Assembly: GCA_030626085.1 (NCBI GenBank)
Contig: DAOUPQ010000083.1
Location: 1-8,144, forward strand
Direction: 5' to 3'
DNA: 8,144 nt
From: Flavobacteriia bacterium
GTDB lineage: Bacteria; Bacteroidota; Bacteroidia; Flavobacteriales; Flavobacteriaceae
Shown: piece by piece, positions 6,212 to 8,144 of the stretch
How positions within the stretch are numbered: the first letter of the stretch is position 1
How the letters are laid out: each line of letters opens with the position of its first letter
Position numbers and translations under genes: made by a program
Notes under the pieces: model-generated
Told to the model about the DNA's origin: nothing
Databases searched by the model: none
Seen by the model: the letters and a program-made list of their open reading frames with translations, nothing else

Positions 6212-6631
6212 AATAGTTTTCTTTGGTAAAATGATATTGGTGAGCTTGCATAAAGAAATCAAATCCCCATTTTCATCTGTGATCCTTATTTCCCATAAAT
6301 GAGTTGTTTTACCCTTATGAATATATTTAGCTGTTGCAGTAACGATTCCTTCTCTTTTGCTTTTTATATGATTGGCTGATATTTCTATACCTCTGATTTC
6401 AAAATTATTATCGTTTAAAAATATATGTGAAGCTGCACTACCAACACTTTCGGCCAAAGCCACCGTTGCACCACCATGTAATAGACCCATAGGTTGATAT
6501 ACGCTTTCATTTACAGGCATTGTAGCAACCAAGAAATTTTCTCCAATTTCGGTATATTGAATATCTAATGTTTCCATTAGTGTATTTTTTGATGCAAAAT
6601 TTAATTTTGATAATATTTCATTTCTTTCCAT
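6209..6631 (-). CDS. Hotdog-fold acyl-CoA thioesterase (PaaI family, MenI/EntH-like)
   Basis: This is a 140-residue cytoplasmic protein starting at the ATG at 6631; a GTG one codon earlier is possible. The single hotdog domain carries the YQPMGLLHGGATVALAES helix-start motif (residues 45-62), with Q46, H52 and catalytic acid E61. E. coli YdiI (MenI) has Q48, H54 and E63 in the same arrangement, so the active site is complete. YdiI hydrolyses 1,4-dihydroxy-2-naphthoyl-CoA in menaquinone synthesis, and EntH clears misloaded acyl groups in enterobactin synthesis; both pathways start with isochorismate. Being first in an operon that ends with isochorismate synthase fits DHNA-CoA thioesterase best. 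The sequence alone cannot rule out a broader aromatic acyl-CoA thioesterase of the PaaI type. Confidence 0.9.
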   Translation of the reverse strand: MERNEILSKLNFASKNTLMETLDIQYTEIGENFLVATMPVNESVYQPMGLLHGGATVALAESVGSAASHIFLNDNNFEIRGIEISANHIKSKREGIVTATAKYIHKGKTTHLWEIRITDENGDLISLCKLTNIILPKKTI

Positions 6632-6650
6632 CACATAATTATTAAAGACG

Positions 6651-6658
6651 TAAAAGTA
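6651..6658 (-). promoter_or_regulatory. Possible weak -7 box for the thioesterase operon
   Basis: On the - strand this reads TACTTTTA, a 7-of-8 match to the Bacteroidota -7 consensus TAnnTTTG, with its 3' end 19 bases before the thioesterase ATG. I found no TTTG-like -33 box at the right distance, and such matches are frequent in DNA this AT-rich. The operon promoter should nonetheless lie in this divergent 111-base gap. Confidence 0.3.
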
Positions 6659-6712
6659 AAAAAAGAAACGATTTATAGTTATATTTTAACTACTTATTTA
6701 GTTTTTATATAG

Positions 6713-6720
6713 TAATTTTG
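6713..6720 (+). promoter_or_regulatory. Bacteroidota-type -7 promoter box upstream of the pRiA4b ORF-3 family gene
   Basis: The sequence TAATTTTG matches the TAnnTTTG consensus of the Bacteroidota primary sigma factor exactly. It lies 22 bases before the ATG at 6743, giving a predicted leader of roughly 15-18 bases that is A-rich and lacks a Shine-Dalgarno sequence, as is normal in this phylum. No clear -33 TTTG element is present. Confidence 0.6.
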
Positions 6721-6742
6721 CACTGCCTGTTAAAAATAAAAA

Positions 6743-7228
6743 ATGGTTTATAAAATTAGAATTATTTTAGATGTTGAAGATAATGTAATTAGAGATATTG
6801 CCATTCTAAAAAACGATACTTTAGAAGATCTTCACAATGCCATAACCAATGCTTTTGGATTTAACGGAAGCGAAATGGCTTCTTTTTACCTTTCTGATGA
6901 AGAATGGAATCAAGGTGAAGAATTTCCTCTTTTTGATATGAGTGAAACTCCAGGCGAAGTCACGCAAATGCTTGATATACCAATTAAAGAAGTCCTTACT
7001 AAGGCTAATGACAAATTGATCTATGTTTATGATTTTATTTTCATGTGGTCATTTTTTGTAGAACTCATAGAAATAAATGAAAAAGAAAGCGATAATGAAC
7101 TACCATATTTATTATTTTCTTTAGGTGATGTTCCAAATAATGTTCCTGAAAAAAAATTTAAAAGTGAAGAATTTGATCTTGATGAGGATGACGAAGATGA
7201 TTTTGATATTGGTGAATATTTGGATTGA
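6743..7228 (+). CDS. pRiA4b ORF-3 / IS1096 TnpR-passenger family protein
   Basis: This is a 161-residue soluble acidic protein. The N-terminal part (residues 1-130) has the PRiA4_ORF3 pattern: an opening strand VYKIRIILD, a helix with LEDLHNAITNAFG (27-39) and a following strand SFYLSDEEW (47-55). After these come a YVYDF strand with a tryptophan (MWSFF) at about 94-105 and a conserved-looking LGD turn. The C-terminal 20 or so residues are almost all Asp and Glu. The family name comes from a plasmid ORF and a passenger gene of IS1096. In flavobacteria it is an ordinary chromosomal gene, and I see no transposase, inverted repeats or target duplication here. No biochemical function is established to my knowledge. 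It has its own promoter and converges with the last gene of the window, 34 bases away. Confidence 0.85.
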   Translation: MVYKIRIILDVEDNVIRDIAILKNDTLEDLHNAITNAFGFNGSEMASFYLSDEEWNQGEEFPLFDMSETPGEVTQMLDIPIKEVLTKANDKLIYVYDFIFMWSFFVELIEINEKESDNELPYLLFSLGDVPNNVPEKKFKSEEFDLDEDDEDDFDIGEYLD

Positions 7229-7262
7229 TTCTGAATTATATTTTTTTTTATAAATTTTTAAA

Positions 7263-8144
7263 TTATTTAATAATATATACATTCCCACTTTCATAATTAC
7301 GGACAACAAAATCGAAGGCAACCTGTAAAATTTCACCCATTGATCTACAATTTTTAAAGTTTTTATCATGTGTATATTCTATAAGATCATGCTTTAGATT
7401 TTCTATATTTTCTCTGGTAGAAATATGGTCATTTTTCATACATTCCATAAGCAAATTAATTCTACTATGTGAACTTTTTAATCGTTTTGCCAATGCCGAT
7501 CTTTCCTCTTTTTTATACTGTTCAATAGATTTTTCTCCTAAACTTTCCTGAACCATTTTCACAAAAGGTAAATTATCTTTAAAAAATTGAGGACGGTAAA
7601 CTTTTAAGTTACCTTCATAACTCTGCTGATCAAAATCCATTGCCCTGATTCTGTATTGCACCTGGTCAAAATCATAAGTAGGAACGATCACATAATTATA
7701 AGCTCTCATATCACCAAGTAACCTCAAAGTTGACCTTTCGTTAAATTTGACAAATTCTTTTGACAAGCGCTGTTTCTCAACTTTTGGAAGATCTTTTAAA
7801 TCTTCCTCCATAAACATATCACCGGGAATTCCCATAACATGTTCTTCAATTAAAGTGTCTTTATAAATTAAAAAATGGATGCGGTTTGGAGACAAAATAT
7901 CTTCAAATTCCAAACCATAAACACGAGAAGCATCAGCCTTTTTAACATAAATATAGGCGTAATTATCATTTAAAATATTTCTAATCTTTACTCTAAAAGG
8001 TTTAGAATTACCAAATGTACAATAGTCAATTTCATCCACTATCAAATATTCTAAAACATCTTCGGTACCATCACCATGCAAAATATTATACATCCGCTTT
8101 AAGCTCAAGTCAATTTCTTTTTGCTCAAATTCAGGATAATATAC
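7263..8144 (-). CDS. Uncharacterised protein with protein-kinase-like motifs (5' end outside window)
   Basis: The frame is open to the window edge, so the N-terminus is missing; the first candidate inside, at 8108, is only a TTG. I do not recognise a named family. The visible 293 residues, numbered from base 8144, contain a series of motifs in the order of a kinase or aminoglycoside-phosphotransferase-like fold: a strand AYIYVKKAD with K68/K69, a strand-hinge segment LIEEHVMGIPG (98-108), a GDMRAYNYVI loop with D145 and N150 spaced like the catalytic Asp and Asn of HRDxxxxN, and YRIRAMDFDQQ with D170 and D172 like the DFG/DFD metal site. A helical, basic C-terminal region follows (about 190-285). 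There is no signal peptide or membrane helix in the visible part. Folding and activity as a kinase are inference. It is unrelated in strand and spacing to the cyclase cluster. Confidence 0.75.
   Translation of the reverse strand, partial: VYYPEFEQKEIDLSLKRMYNILHGDGTEDVLEYLIVDEIDYCTFGNSKPFRVKIRNILNDNYAYIYVKKADASRVYGLEFEDILSPNRIHFLIYKDTLIEEHVMGIPGDMFMEEDLKDLPKVEKQRLSKEFVKFNERSTLRLLGDMRAYNYVIVPTYDFDQVQYRIRAMDFDQQSYEGNLKVYRPQFFKDNLPFVKMVQESLGEKSIEQYKKEERSALAKRLKSSHSRINLLMECMKNDHISTRENIENLKHDLIEYTHDKNFKNCRSMGEILQVAFDFVVRNYESGNVYIIK

Noticed and set aside
6743..7228. The IS1096 TnpR-passenger family name could suggest a mobile element.
   Set aside because: No transposase, terminal inverted repeats or direct target repeats are visible around it. 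The family is widespread as an ordinary chromosomal gene.
7258..7270. TTAAAT-T-ATTTAA palindrome between the convergent genes as a bidirectional terminator.
   Set aside because: It is an all-AT stem with a one-base loop and would not form a stable hairpin. It also overlaps the stop codon of the - strand gene.

Overview
The window looks like an AT-rich Bacteroidota chromosome segment, most likely from the family Flavobacteriaceae. Supporting signs are the low GC content, short A-rich leaders without clear Shine-Dalgarno sequences, a good Bacteroidota -7 promoter box (TAnnTTTG) before one gene, a signal peptide ending in the S-Q style common in this phylum, and the gene families present. No gene-free stretch exceeds about 110 bases, and I saw no tRNA, rRNA, CRISPR array or insertion sequence.

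Left half (1-4242, all + strand): a nucleotide-second-messenger cluster. It holds the 3' end of a class III adenylate/guanylate cyclase, a small putative lipoprotein, and a complete TPR-transmembrane-cyclase protein whose catalytic domain is about 79% identical to the first by hand count. Next come a 169-residue membrane protein that I recognise as the effector domain of Pycsar antiphage systems (PycTM, DUF5706-like) and an HD-domain phosphohydrolase. Gaps within the last three genes are 40 and 25 bases. From memory, many Bacteroidota carry one fused protein with this same HD domain at the N-terminus and this same PycTM domain at the C-terminus. Here the two halves are separate genes in reversed order, directly behind a sensor cyclase. 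Cyclase plus cyclic-nucleotide-responsive membrane effector plus possible nucleotide-hydrolysing enzyme would make a Pycsar-like signalling or defence unit. However, the cyclase active site looks purine-specific (adenylate type) rather than pyrimidine-specific. This cassette is the most interesting content of the window.

Middle (4243-6631, - strand): a tight three-gene operon of hotdog thioesterase (MenI/EntH-like), membrane-anchored alpha/beta hydrolase and isochorismate synthase. The spacing is a 1-base stop/start overlap followed by a 5-base gap. The first and last genes suggest menaquinone biosynthesis from chorismate. The operon runs head-on into the HD gene, and the two stop codons abut as one palindrome, TGATCA.

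Right part (6632-8144): a divergent promoter region, a pRiA4b ORF-3 / IS1096-TnpR-passenger family protein on +, and a convergent, 5'-truncated - strand gene. That last protein has no name I recognise, but its motifs (Lys-Lys strand, D-x4-N loop, DFD) suggest a protein-kinase-like fold.
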